Both the position numbers and the translations under genes were made by a program. The notes under the pieces were generated by a model. That model was not told where the DNA came from. It saw only the letters and a program-made list of their open reading frames with translations, and made no database searches. Of a stretch of 64,000 bases of DNA, positions 16,951 to 25,572 are shown piece by piece. How positions within the stretch are numbered: the first letter of the stretch is position 1; each line of letters opens with the position of its first letter. The stretch is from Paenibacillus pinihumi DSM 23905 = JCM 16419 (GTDB taxonomy: Bacteria > Bacillota > Bacilli > Paenibacillales > Paenibacillaceae): the NCBI RefSeq assembly GCF_000422505.1, contig NZ_AULX01000024.1, forward strand, positions 82,517 through 146,516, written 5' to 3'.

Positions 16951-18375
16951 ATGACGATTGAAGTAGATATTGCTGTTTTGGGCGGTGGTCCTGGCGGCTA
17001 CACGGCAGCGATACGTGCTGCACAACTTGGAAAAAAAGTAGCTATTATTGAAATGGACAAGCTTGGCGGGACTTGTTTGCATAGAGGCTGTATACCTAGC
17101 AAAGCGCTTTTGCGCAGCGCGGAAGTGTATCATACGGTGAAAGAGTCGGGGGCTTTCGGGGTTACCGTAGGTGAGGTTGGGCTGCGTTATGGCGCGGTTC
17201 AGGAACGCAAGAATAAGACGGTCAGTGAACTGTTCACAGGTTTGCAATATTTAATGCGCAAGCATGGCATTCAAGTGATCAATGGCAAGGGCCGTATTAT
17301 CGGGCCATCGATATTTTCCCCCCGTAGCGGTGCCGTGGCTGTGGAGCTTGCAGACGGAGAGATGGAGACAGTTGTCTCAACCAATCTGATTATTGCTACC
17401 GGCTCCAGAACACGGCATTTGCCGGGTCTTGCCCCCGACGGGAAATCAATTTTATCAAGTGATGATGCGCTTGAACTGGATGCTCTCCCATCTTCGTTAT
17501 TGATAATCGGCGGGGGTGTCATCGGGGTAGAATGGGCTTCGATGATGAATGATTTCGGCGTTGACGTTACGCTGGTGGAAGCGGCAGCGCGGCTGCTCCC
17601 CGGGGAGGATTTGGACATCTCGGTTGAACTGGAGCGAATTCTTCGCAAACGCGGGGTAAGGGTATTGACCAGCGTCAAGCTTGACCTGAATTCTTGCAGT
17701 TACACTGATAATTCAACTGTTAGCCTATCTGCGGAGACAACAGATGGCGCTGTTTTGCTTGAGGCGGAGAAAATGCTCGTATCCGTTGGAAGAGAAGCTA
17801 ATGCCGACCAGATCGGTCTTGAGAATACAGATATCCAGCTCGTGAATGGATTCGTTAAAATAAACGGGATGATGCAAACAACGGAACCGCATATTTACGC
17901 TATTGGAGATGTCGTCGGCGGGCTTCAGCTTGCCCATGCAGCAGCTCATGAAGGTATTATTGCAGTAGAGCATGCCTGTGGACAGAAGCCTTCTCCATTA
18001 GCAGCGACTCGTGTGCCAAGATGTGTATATTCCCGCCCTGAAATTGCATCTGTCGGTCTGACTGAGCATGAAGCACGCAAGCAAGGGTTCAATGTTCGTA
18101 TCGGAAAGATTCCTTTCTCCGCGCTTGGAAAAGCCAGAGTGCTGGGCGCAAGCGATGGTTTTGTAAAAGTGGTAGCTGATGAAGTGACGAACGATGTGCT
18201 GGGTGTTCATATGATTGGTCCTCATGCTACAGATATGATCGCAGAAGCGGTGCTTGCCCAGGTACTGGAAGCAACCCCGTGGGAAATTGGGCAGGCTATT
18301 CATCCGCACCCGACGCTCTCGGAAGCGCTTGGTGAAGCTGCACTTGCTGTGGATGGCGGATCATTCGTTTTCTAA
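16951..18375 (+). CDS. lpd: Dihydrolipoamide dehydrogenase (bkd E3)
   Basis: This flavoprotein reoxidises dihydrolipoamide on the E2 of the branched-chain 2-oxoacid dehydrogenase, passing electrons to NAD. The 474 residues show the FAD motif GGGPGGYTAAIRAAQLGKK, the redox disulphide GGTCLHRGCIPSK, the NAD fold around IIGGGVIGVEWASMM, TTEPHIYAIGDV, and the C-terminal IHPHPTLSEA with its catalytic His. The ATG at 16951 has TTGGAGG 6-12 bases upstream; the longer in-frame start has none. It heads the bkd cluster. Confidence 0.96.
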   Translation: MTIEVDIAVLGGGPGGYTAAIRAAQLGKKVAIIEMDKLGGTCLHRGCIPSKALLRSAEVYHTVKESGAFGVTVGEVGLRYGAVQERKNKTVSELFTGLQYLMRKHGIQVINGKGRIIGPSIFSPRSGAVAVELADGEMETVVSTNLIIATGSRTRHLPGLAPDGKSILSSDDALELDALPSSLLIIGGGVIGVEWASMMNDFGVDVTLVEAAARLLPGEDLDISVELERILRKRGVRVLTSVKLDLNSCSYTDNSTVSLSAETTDGAVLLEAEKMLVSVGREANADQIGLENTDIQLVNGFVKINGMMQTTEPHIYAIGDVVGGLQLAHAAAHEGIIAVEHACGQKPSPLAATRVPRCVYSRPEIASVGLTEHEARKQGFNVRIGKIPFSALGKARVLGASDGFVKVVADEVTNDVLGVHMIGPHATDMIAEAVLAQVLEATPWEIGQAIHPHPTLSEALGEAALAVDGGSFVF

Positions 18376-18456
18376 AACCTGCAAACCGGCATCCTTTTGA
18401 AGTCAAAAGAGGCTATGTTTCTTTTTTGCGACAAACGCGTTATAATTGATATAACC

Positions 18457-18523
18457 AAGTCTTAGTACCAGGTTATAACACCTGACTTATAAGACGATTC
18501 TGAGACGGTGAAGCTTTCGTCTC
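18457..18523 (+). other. Hairpin-rich leader of bkdAA
   Basis: Between lpd and bkdAA are AAGTC (18457-18461)/GACTT (18484-18488), the inner CAGGT (18469-18473)/ACCTG (18480-18484), and a separate GAGACG (18502-18507)/CGTCTC (18518-18523). There is no T run, so these are more likely operator or RNA-stability structures than a terminator. Confidence 0.45.
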
Positions 18524-18547
18524 TTACTACGGATAGGAGGTTGCTCC

Positions 18548-19579
18548 ATGACATATTCCGGATCAGTAGGTCAAACCTTCAAACATCATGAACTTGGACT
18601 AAGCGATTCGCAAGTTATAGAGATGTACACCATGATGCAGATGGCCCGAGTATTCGATGAACGGTGCATGCTGCTGCAACGTGCAGGCAAAATTAATTTC
18701 CACGTTTCCGGTATCGGACAGGAAGCGGCGCAGGTAGGTGCAGCTTTTGCGCTTGACCGGGAGCAGGATTATTTCTTACCTTATTACCGGGATTACGGAT
18801 TCGTGCTTTCGGTGGGCATGACGCTTCGTGAGCTGATGCTTTCTGTATTTGCTAAGGCAGAGGACCCTAACAGCGGGGGCCGCCAGATGCCGGGGCATTT
18901 CGGCAGCAAGAAGCTGCGCATTGTGACAGGCTCAAGTCCGGTTACGACCCAGGTTCCACATGCTGTCGGACTGGCGCTTGCAGCGAAGATGAAGAAGAAG
19001 CCGTTTGTTTCATTCGTCACATTCGGGGATGGATCGAGCAACCAGGGAGATTTCCATGAAGGCTGCAACTTTGCTGGGGTACATAATCTCCCGGTTATTT
19101 TCATGTGCGAAAATAACCGTTATGCCATTTCCACCCCGTTTCATAAACAAAGTGCAGGCAAAATCAGCGACCGTGCCCTCGGATACGGATTCCCGGGCGT
19201 TGAAGTCGACGGCAATGATGTGCTGGAGGTATATCGTGTCGTGAAGGAAGCGCGTGAGCGTGCGATGCGCGGAGAAGGCCCAACTTTAATTGATGCGCTG
19301 ACTTACCGGATTTCTCCGCATTCCACTTCCGATAATGATTTGGCATACCGTACGAAGGAAGAGGTTGATGAGCATCGCAGCAAGGACGGGATTTTGTTCT
19401 TCAAGCAATATTTGATGGATTGCGGTATTTGGGATGAGGAGCAAAACCAGGCCTTGTTGAAGCAGCTTCGCGAGCAGCTTGATGATGCGACCTCCTATGG
19501 CGATAAAGCGTCGTTCCCTGCTCCTGAAGATACTCTACTCCATGTCTATGCCGACTCTGAAGGTCAAGGGGGACAGTAA
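18548..19579 (+). CDS. bkdAA: Branched-chain 2-oxoacid dehydrogenase E1 alpha subunit
   Basis: E1 alpha binds thiamine diphosphate and decarboxylates the 2-oxo acids of valine, leucine and isoleucine. In 343 residues the ThDP motif runs from GDGSSNQGD (160-168) to ENN (188-190), with the phosphorylation-loop-like RISPHSTSDN near 255-265 and an early GIGQEAAQVG. GATAGGAGG precedes the ATG. E1 beta follows after 2 bases. The complex supplies branched acyl-CoA for iso and anteiso fatty acids. Confidence 0.95.
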   Translation: MTYSGSVGQTFKHHELGLSDSQVIEMYTMMQMARVFDERCMLLQRAGKINFHVSGIGQEAAQVGAAFALDREQDYFLPYYRDYGFVLSVGMTLRELMLSVFAKAEDPNSGGRQMPGHFGSKKLRIVTGSSPVTTQVPHAVGLALAAKMKKKPFVSFVTFGDGSSNQGDFHEGCNFAGVHNLPVIFMCENNRYAISTPFHKQSAGKISDRALGYGFPGVEVDGNDVLEVYRVVKEARERAMRGEGPTLIDALTYRISPHSTSDNDLAYRTKEEVDEHRSKDGILFFKQYLMDCGIWDEEQNQALLKQLREQLDDATSYGDKASFPAPEDTLLHVYADSEGQGGQ

Positions 19580-19581
19580 GA

Positions 19582-20568
19582 ATGCCGGTAATGGAATATA
19601 TTGATGCTATTCGATTGGCGATGAAGGAAGAAATGCAGCGTGACGAAGATGTCTTTGTACTTGGGGAGGATGTCGGCCGCAAGGGCGGTGTATTTACAAC
19701 AACCAAGGGCTTGATGGAGCAGTTCGGAGAGCTTCGTGTACTCGATACGCCGCTCGCTGAGTCTGCGATTGCTGGTGTAGCTATTGGCGCGGCCATGTAT
19801 GGAATGAAGCCAATTGCCGAAATGCAATATTCGGATTTTATGTTCCCGGCTACAAACCAGATTATTAGTGAAGCGGCCAAAATCCGCTATCGTTCCAACA
19901 ATGACTGGTCCTGTCCGGTTGTTATCCGCGCTCCGATTGGCGGCGGGATCTTCGGGGGGCTCTATCATTCGCAATGTACAGAATCTGTATTTTTCGGAAC
20001 ACCCGGACTTAAAATTGTAGCTCCATATTCCGCTTATGATGCCAAAGGGCTATTAAAAGCGGCAGTGCGGGACCCTGATCCGGTTCTGTTCTTTGAACAT
20101 AAAAAATGCTATAAGCTTGTAACAGGCGAAGTGCCGGACGACGATTATATCGTTCCGATCGGCAAGGCAAATGTATTGCGTGAGGGTGACGATATTACGG
20201 TCATCGGATACAGTCTCCCGCTTCATTATGTAATGGAAGCCGCAGCGGAGCTGGAGCAGGAGGAGGGCATTTTCGCCCATGTGCTTGATTTGCGCACACT
20301 TCAGCCGCTTGACAAGGATGCCATTCGCGAAGCAGTGAAAAAGACTGGCAAGGTGCTTATTGTTCATGAGGATAATAAAACAGGCGGTGTCGGAGCGGAA
20401 GTATCGGCTATTATTGCTGAGGAACTGCTGTACGAACTGGACGCTCCGATTATGCGGCTTTGCGGTCCGGATGTACCGGCCATGCCAATTAATCCGCCGA
20501 GCGAGAAATTTTTCATGCTTAATAAAGAAAAAGCAAAAGAAGCCATGCGCAATTTGGCAATGTACTAA
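19582..20568 (+). CDS. bkdAB: Branched-chain 2-oxoacid dehydrogenase E1 beta subunit
   Basis: The 328-residue partner of E1 alpha. It shows the transketolase-type pyrimidine-binding fold: VFVLGEDVGRKGGVFTTTKGL, DTPLAESAIAGVAIGAA, PVVIRAPIGGGIFGGLYHSQ, and the C-terminal VLIVHEDNKTGGVGAEVSA. It begins with GTAAGAATG, in close coupling to bkdAA. A 190-base gap with an inverted repeat separates it from the E2 gene. Confidence 0.96.
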   Translation: MPVMEYIDAIRLAMKEEMQRDEDVFVLGEDVGRKGGVFTTTKGLMEQFGELRVLDTPLAESAIAGVAIGAAMYGMKPIAEMQYSDFMFPATNQIISEAAKIRYRSNNDWSCPVVIRAPIGGGIFGGLYHSQCTESVFFGTPGLKIVAPYSAYDAKGLLKAAVRDPDPVLFFEHKKCYKLVTGEVPDDDYIVPIGKANVLREGDDITVIGYSLPLHYVMEAAAELEQEEGIFAHVLDLRTLQPLDKDAIREAVKKTGKVLIVHEDNKTGGVGAEVSAIIAEELLYELDAPIMRLCGPDVPAMPINPPSEKFFMLNKEKAKEAMRNLAMY

Positions 20569-20663
20569 AACAGTTTAAGGCTGCGCATACTCCATTAATG
20601 GAAATTCCGGGCATATACAGCCGCTTCAAGAGCTGTACAAGTCTTGAATTTCACTGCGATACG

Positions 20664-20694
20664 CTTGTCTTGTTGTAACTGATGCAAAGACAAG
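20664..20694 (+). repeat. Inverted repeat between bkdAB and bkdB
   Basis: CTTGTCTT (20664-20671) and AAGACAAG (20687-20694) form an 8-base perfect stem, flanked by GCG/CGC elements. It has no T run and may tune E2 level or mRNA stability. Confidence 0.5.
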
Positions 20695-20760
20695 CAGGCG
20701 ATTTCGCATTATCCGGGGCCATGCGTGTCTTCCAGCTGAAGGTTAGGAGATGTGAAGGTT

Positions 20761-22071
20761 TTGAGTAAATTAACGGAAATCGTAATGCCGCAACTGGCGG
20801 AATCACTTGTGTCAGCCACAATTGACAAGTGGCTCAAGCAGCCGGGCGACGAAGTGGAAGTATACGAGCCGATTTGTGAAATTTTGACCGATAAAGTCAA
20901 TGCGGAGCTGCCTTCAACGGTTGCAGGCAAACTGGTTAAAATTTTGGTTGGGAACGGGGAGAAGGTTGATGTAGGCACCCCCGTCTGTATCATTGAGACG
21001 GCTGGCAGCGATGAGGACGTTCCACAGATCGTTGCGGATACCATTCAACAATCAAGCAGCAATCATGCTTCGGGTAGCCCCGACGGTGATTCATCTGCTG
21101 ATCGCAGCATGCGCAACCGTCTTTCTCCTGCTGTTCAGCAGCTTGCTGCCGAGCACGGGGTGGATTTGACTCAGGTTCCGGGCAGCGGTCTGGGTGGAAG
21201 AATTACCCGCAAGGATATTCTGGCTTATGTAGAATCTGTCAAAAAATCGGGGGTTGTATCAGTTCCCCAGTCTGTAAATATGGACCCGAAACTGGCTGTT
21301 CGGACATCTGGTTTGCATTTGGCTGAAACGCCAAAAATACCGAAAATTGAGATTGAGCAAACGATTCCGGGACGCGGTGAATATTTCATCGATGTTACTC
21401 CGATGCGTAACGCAATTGCACGGAATATGCGTCAGAGCGTCACAGAAATCCCCCATGCCTGGACGACGATCGAAGTTGACGTGACGAACATTGTTGTATT
21501 GCGCAACAAGCTCAAGGATGAATTTGTGAAGCGTGAAGGTGTAAACTTGACGTACCTGGCTTTCCTGATGAAGGCTGTCGTCAACGCGATCAAGGACTTC
21601 CCGATGATGAACTCCGTCTGGGCAGTGGACAAGATCATCGTGAAGCGGGACATCAACATTTCTCTCGCAGTAGGTACCGAAGATTCTGTCTTGACGCCGG
21701 TCATCAAAAATGCAGATCAGAAGAATATCGCTGGCCTGGCCCGGGAAATCGACGATCTTGCCCGCAAGACTCGTGAAGGCAAACTGACGCTCAATGATAT
21801 GCAAGGCGGAACTTTTACCGTTAATAATACCGGTTCCTTCGGTTCCATTTTGTCTTATCCAATTATTAATTATCCGCAGGCAGCGATTCTGACCTTCGAA
21901 TCGATTGTGAAGCGTCCTGTCGTTATTAACGATATGATTGCAGTGCGGTCGATGGCGAACATTTGCCTCTCACTGGATCACCGGATTTTGGACGGTGTTA
22001 TTTGCGGCCGTTTCCTGCAGCGTGTGAAGGATAATCTGGAGAGCTATAATTCAGAAACAACTTTGTACTAA
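20761..22071 (+). CDS. bkdB: Branched-chain 2-oxoacid dehydrogenase E2 (dihydrolipoamide acyltransferase)
   Basis: E2 is the core of the complex and transfers the acyl group to CoA. The 436-residue protein has one lipoyl domain (KLTEIVMPQLAESLVSATI; lipoyl Lys in EILTDKVNAELPS), a peripheral subunit-binding domain (RLSPAVQQLAAEHGVDLTQVPGSGLGGRITRKDI) and the acyltransferase domain ending CLSLDHRILDGVICGRFLQ, with the catalytic His-Asp motif. TTG at 20761 is preferred over GTG at 20752 because AGGAGA at 20745-20750 is 10 bases from the former and 1 from the latter. lipB follows. Confidence 0.95.
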   Translation: MSKLTEIVMPQLAESLVSATIDKWLKQPGDEVEVYEPICEILTDKVNAELPSTVAGKLVKILVGNGEKVDVGTPVCIIETAGSDEDVPQIVADTIQQSSSNHASGSPDGDSSADRSMRNRLSPAVQQLAAEHGVDLTQVPGSGLGGRITRKDILAYVESVKKSGVVSVPQSVNMDPKLAVRTSGLHLAETPKIPKIEIEQTIPGRGEYFIDVTPMRNAIARNMRQSVTEIPHAWTTIEVDVTNIVVLRNKLKDEFVKREGVNLTYLAFLMKAVVNAIKDFPMMNSVWAVDKIIVKRDINISLAVGTEDSVLTPVIKNADQKNIAGLAREIDDLARKTREGKLTLNDMQGGTFTVNNTGSFGSILSYPIINYPQAAILTFESIVKRPVVINDMIAVRSMANICLSLDHRILDGVICGRFLQRVKDNLESYNSETTLY

Positions 22072-22099
22072 CATAAAGCCGAAAAAGGACGGGACAGCC

Positions 22100-22792
22100 A
22101 TGGAAGAGATGAAATCGCTGGATGCAAGGTTCATTCCGTTCCTGGATTATGGGGAAGCCTGGCAGCTCCAAAAAGGGATCGTCAAAAGTATAGACAAAGG
22201 GGAGAGCAGCGACAGACTGCTGTTGCTCGAGCATCCGCCGACATATACAATGGGCTCCCAGCAGCATCCCGAGCATCTTCTGTTAAGCAAGGAAGAGTTG
22301 GAGAAGCAGGGCATTGCATTGTATCAAATTGACCGGGGCGGCGATATTACTTATCACGGTCCCGGTCAACTGGTTGGCTACCCGCTGCTTTATCTGGATG
22401 CTGTAGGCTTGGATTTGCATGCTTATTTGCGGACGCTAGAGCAGGTCATTATTGACTGGTTGTCCGATTACGGCATTGAGGGCAGCCGGAAGCAGGAATA
22501 CACCGGTGTATGGGTTGGAGATTTGAAAATTGCCGCCATTGGCGTCAAATTCAACAAGTGCAGGCAGCGCCGCGGCTTTGTGACAAGTCATGGTTTTGCA
22601 CTAAATCTGAAGGCAGGCATATCTTCAGAAGGCTTTGCGGGTATTATTCCTTGTGGAATCCAGACCTACGGTGTCACTTCATTTGCCGATCTGTCAGGGC
22701 AGGAGATGCCCCTGGAACGGGCGGCGGGGGAACTGCTCCCCCATTTTTGCCGGAATTTCGGTTTTGCGCTGCCGGAGCTTGTGAAAGCTTGA
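22100..22792 (+). CDS. lipB: Octanoyl transferase LipB
   Basis: LipB moves octanoyl from ACP to lipoyl domains, the first step of endogenous lipoate attachment. The 230-residue protein has the family core RGGDITYHGPGQLVGYPL, the catalytic lysine K150 in AAIGVKF and the catalytic cysteine C185 in GIIPCGIQTYGVTS. It lies 28 bases after bkdB, so it can serve the E2 lipoyl domain made by the same transcript. B. subtilis uses the unrelated LipM for this step, so this genome differs. Confidence 0.95.
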   Translation: MEEMKSLDARFIPFLDYGEAWQLQKGIVKSIDKGESSDRLLLLEHPPTYTMGSQQHPEHLLLSKEELEKQGIALYQIDRGGDITYHGPGQLVGYPLLYLDAVGLDLHAYLRTLEQVIIDWLSDYGIEGSRKQEYTGVWVGDLKIAAIGVKFNKCRQRRGFVTSHGFALNLKAGISSEGFAGIIPCGIQTYGVTSFADLSGQEMPLERAAGELLPHFCRNFGFALPELVKA

Positions 22793-22802
22793 AAACCCGC
22801 GA

Positions 22803-22901
22803 TTAGTAAAACAGCATTCCAAGGCTCATGACCAATGTAGATAACAGCATGGAAGCAATGATCAGGTAGACCACTACTTTCACCCATTTGTTGTTTTGCA
22901 T
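22803..22901 (-). CDS. prli42: Stressosome-associated miniprotein Prli42
   Basis: Read on the minus strand, a start at 22899-22901 opens a 32-residue frame ending at 22803-22805: a basic N-terminus (MQNNKWVKVVVYL) followed by a single membrane helix (IIASMLLSTLVMSLGMLFY). An AAGGAG lies 8-9 bases upstream. This length, the K..VVYL..SMLLSTL pattern and the gene neighbourhood fit Prli42, a miniprotein first described in Listeria as the membrane anchor of the stressosome. Whether this genome has RsbR proteins is not visible here. Confidence 0.75.
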   Translation of the reverse strand: MQNNKWVKVVVYLIIASMLLSTLVMSLGMLFY

Positions 22902-22979
22902 TGCTGCGGTCTCCTTTCGGTTATAATAAGGACAACTATTTTACTATTGTATACGATGTACACGGACGGAGGAAAGTCG

Positions 22980-24113
22980 ATGATTATAGAAAAACGTTTG
23001 GTAGAAGAATTCATGGAGCTGGTACGCGTCGACAGCGAGACGCTTCATGAACAGGAAATTTGTCGGGTGCTTAAAGAAAAGTTCGGTGCGCTCGGTCTTC
23101 AGGTCGAGGAAGACGATACTGCAGCCGTAACCGGCCACGGGGCCGGCAATCTGATCATTAAACTTGCAGCGAACGGCGTAGAGGGCGCTCCGCCGATCTT
23201 CTTTACGTCGCATATGGATACCGTAACGCCTGGTAACGGCATCAAGCCGCAGTTGGATGCCGACGGCTATATCCGCAGCGACGGCACAACCATTTTGGGC
23301 AGTGATGACAAAGCTGGCATTGCAGCGATGCTTGAGGCAATCAGAGTGATTCAGGAGCAGAAGCTTTCGCACGGTCAGGTGCAGTTTGTTATTACGGTCG
23401 GTGAGGAAGCGGGACTGTATGGTGCAAGAGCAATGGACCCTGCCCGTCTTGAAGCGGTCTTCGGCTATGCGCTGGACTCCAACGGCAAGATCGGTGACAT
23501 CGCAGTTGCCGCGCCAACCCAGGCGAAGATCACGATGCAGGTCATCGGCAAATCCGCACACGCCGGCGTCAATCCGGAAGACGGCATCAGCGCGATTCAG
23601 GTAGCGGCTAAAGCTATCTCGCGCATGTCGCTTGGCCGGATCGATAAAGAGACGACTGCCAATATCGGACGCTTTGAGGGCGGTGGTGCAACCAATATCG
23701 TATGTGATCATGTACGTCTCGACGCTGAGGCGCGCAGCATCGTTCAGGATAAGCTGGACAGACAGATTGAGTCCATGAAGCAGGCGCTGGAGAGCGCAGC
23801 GAAGGACTATGGCGCGGAATCGGTATTTGAGAGCGAAATTATATATCCGGCGTTTAATTTCTCTGACGGGGACCAGGTTGTCGAAGTCGCTAAAAAAGCG
23901 ATTTCCCAAATCGGGGAAACACCTCGCCTGTTCCCGTCCGGCGGAGGCAGCGATGCCAATATTTTCAACGGGTTTGGCGTTCCTACTGTAAATTTGGCTG
24001 TCGGCTATGAGCATATTCACACAACGAAGGAGCAGATCAAGGTCGAGGATCTTGTTAAAACCTCCCGTCTTGTTGTCGAGCTCATCACTGAAGCAGGCAA
24101 GCTGAAGGCATAA
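22980..24113 (+). CDS. M20 family zinc peptidase (PepT-like)
   Basis: A metallopeptidase of the M20 family, similar to the tripeptidase-T-like YqjE of Bacillus. The 377 residues carry zinc-binding H78 and D80 (SHMDTVTPG), D109/D110 (LGSDDKAGI), the catalytic pair E142-E143 (VGEEAGLYG) and a central dimerisation domain (VIGKSAHAGVNPEDGISA). The ATG at 22980 has GGAGGAAAG about 6 bases upstream; a longer in-frame start would be over a membrane-like stretch with no ribosome site. Substrate is not known; a dipeptide or tripeptide is likely. Confidence 0.9.
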   Translation: MIIEKRLVEEFMELVRVDSETLHEQEICRVLKEKFGALGLQVEEDDTAAVTGHGAGNLIIKLAANGVEGAPPIFFTSHMDTVTPGNGIKPQLDADGYIRSDGTTILGSDDKAGIAAMLEAIRVIQEQKLSHGQVQFVITVGEEAGLYGARAMDPARLEAVFGYALDSNGKIGDIAVAAPTQAKITMQVIGKSAHAGVNPEDGISAIQVAAKAISRMSLGRIDKETTANIGRFEGGGATNIVCDHVRLDAEARSIVQDKLDRQIESMKQALESAAKDYGAESVFESEIIYPAFNFSDGDQVVEVAKKAISQIGETPRLFPSGGGSDANIFNGFGVPTVNLAVGYEHIHTTKEQIKVEDLVKTSRLVVELITEAGKLKA

Positions 24114-24163
24114 CGGGATTGCGTCAATGCTTGGTTTTGATGTACAATTGAATCAGTCGGAAG

Positions 24164-24197
24164 AACCGCAGTGAAGCCTTGCTTTGCTGCGGTTTTT
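24164..24197 (+). terminator. Terminator after the M20 peptidase
   Basis: AACCGCAG (24164-24171) pairs with CTGCGGTT (24187-24194), with an inner AAGC/GCTT, then five T. Confidence 0.8.
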
Positions 24198-24228
24198 CGC
24201 GTTCCGGAGGAGGCCGGAACAAAAAAAA

Positions 24229-24242
24229 CGAATGTATGTTCG
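24229..24242. promoter_or_regulatory. LexA (SOS) box of recA
   Basis: CGAATGTATGTTCG matches the Bacillus LexA consensus CGAAC-N4-GTTCG at 9 of 10 defined positions. It ends 9 bases before the -35 of the recA promoter. Confidence 0.75.
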
Positions 24243-24251
24243 AAAAAAAGC

Positions 24252-24280
24252 TTGGCAAAGGGGAACAAACAAGGTAAAAT
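24252..24280 (+). promoter_or_regulatory. recA promoter
   Basis: TTGGCA (24252-24257) and TAAAAT (24275-24280) have exactly 17-base spacing, 31 bases before the recA start. Confidence 0.75.
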
Positions 24281-24311
24281 TAGATTATAAATCGTGAAGG
24301 GTGTGAGTTGT

Positions 24312-25370
24312 TTGTCAGATCGTCGCGCAGCTCTTGAGATGGCACTACGCCAAATAGAGAAACAATTCGGTAAAGGCTCCATTATGAAATTGGGCGAGAA
24401 CGCCGGCATGCAGGTCGAGACTGTGCCGAGCGGTTCACTTGCTTTAGATATTGCACTAGGAATTGGCGGATATCCCCGCGGCAGAATTATTGAAGTTTAT
24501 GGACCGGAATCTTCCGGTAAGACAACAGTCGCGCTTCATGCGATTGCAGAGGTTCAGCGTATTGGCGGACAAGCTGCCTTTATCGACGCCGAGCATGCGC
24601 TTGACCCGCTCTATGCGAGAAAGCTTGGCATTAATATTGACGAGCTCCTGCTGTCCCAGCCGGATACAGGTGAGCAGGCGCTGGAGATTGCTGAGGCGTT
24701 GGTTCGCAGTGGTGCGGTCGACATCATCGTCGTTGACTCCGTAGCAGCACTCGTTCCGAAGGCGGAAATCGAAGGCGAGATGGGGGATTCACACGTTGGT
24801 CTGCAGGCTCGTCTGATGTCTCAGGCACTTCGCAAGCTGTCTGGAGCTATTAATAAGTCCAAGACGATTGCGATCTTCATTAACCAGCTTCGTGAGAAGG
24901 TCGGCGTCATGTTTGGTAACCCGGAGACGACACCGGGCGGACGCGCGCTCAAGTTCTACTCCAGTGTCAGACTGGATGTACGGCGGATTGAGACGCTCAA
25001 GCAGGGCAATGACATGGTAGGTAACCGGACACGGATTAAAGTCGTGAAGAACAAGGTGGCGCCTCCATTCAAGCAGGCGGAGATCGACATTATGTACGGG
25101 GAAGGGATTTCCCGTGAGGGCAGTCTGATTGATATCGGGACGGATATGGATATTGTTCAGAAGAGCGGTGCATGGTTCTCCTATAATGGGGAGCGTCTCG
25201 GACAAGGACGCGAGAATGCCAAGCAGTATTTGAAGGATCATCCTGATGTTGCTGAAGTGATTGAGCGCGAGGTGCGCAATGCGAGCTCGCTGTCAGAGGC
25301 TGCTGTTACTGCCGCATCGCTCGGTGGCGAACAGGAAGACGATGAAGATATTGAAAAAGAATTGTTTTAA
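24312..25370 (+). CDS. recA: Recombinase RecA
   Basis: RecA forms filaments on single-stranded DNA, catalyses strand exchange and triggers LexA self-cleavage. The protein (352 residues from TTG 24312) has Walker A GPESSGKT at 64-71, Walker [14 protein letters not shown], the MAW-type [32 protein letters not shown] and an acidic C-terminus ending in [14 protein letters not shown] 24312 is favoured over GTG 24294: the only Shine-Dalgarno-like AAGGGTG is 7 bases before TTG. Its promoter carries a LexA box. Confidence 0.98.
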   Translation: MSDRRAALEMALRQIEKQFGKGSIMKLGENAGMQVETVPSGSLALDIALGIGGYPRGRIIEVYGPESSGKTTVALHAIAEVQRIGGQAAFIDAEHALDPLYARKLGINIDELLLSQPDTGEQALEIAEALVRSGAVDIIVVDSVAALVPKAEIEGEMGDSHVGLQARLMSQALRKLSGAINKSKTIAIFINQLREKVGVMFGNPETTPGGRALKFYSSVRLDVRRIETLKQGNDMVGNRTRIKVVKNKVAPPFKQAEIDIMYGEGISREGSLIDIGTDMDIVQKSGAWFSYNGERLGQGRENAKQYLKDHPDVAEVIEREVRNASSLSEAAVTAASLGGEQEDDEDIEKELF

Positions 25371-25429
25371 TCATGACACGGAAGCAGTAATTTTATAATC
25401 TGTTATTGGCAATAGAATACTATCATTTG

Positions 25430-25458
25430 AGAAAAGCACCTTAACCGGGTGCTTTTCT
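25430..25458 (+). terminator. Terminator after recA
   Basis: AGAAAAGCACC (25430-25440) and GGTGCTTTTCT (25448-25458) form a perfect 11-base stem. The T tract is only the stem's own TTTT plus a few T, so recX may be partly read through. Confidence 0.75.
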
Positions 25459-25572
25459 ATTCATCCGGAGGTGGATGAAGATATACATAGGAAAAGATGG
25501 CTGGTTTGAGCATGACTTTGCCTATTAACGGACAGAGGGAGCCATTTTGTTCATAGCAAGGAGATGAGAATC

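Noticed and set aside
22944..24020. A 358-codon minus-strand frame over the M20 peptidase
   Set aside because: The plus-strand protein has all zinc and catalytic residues; the minus frame has no recognisable motif or start signal.
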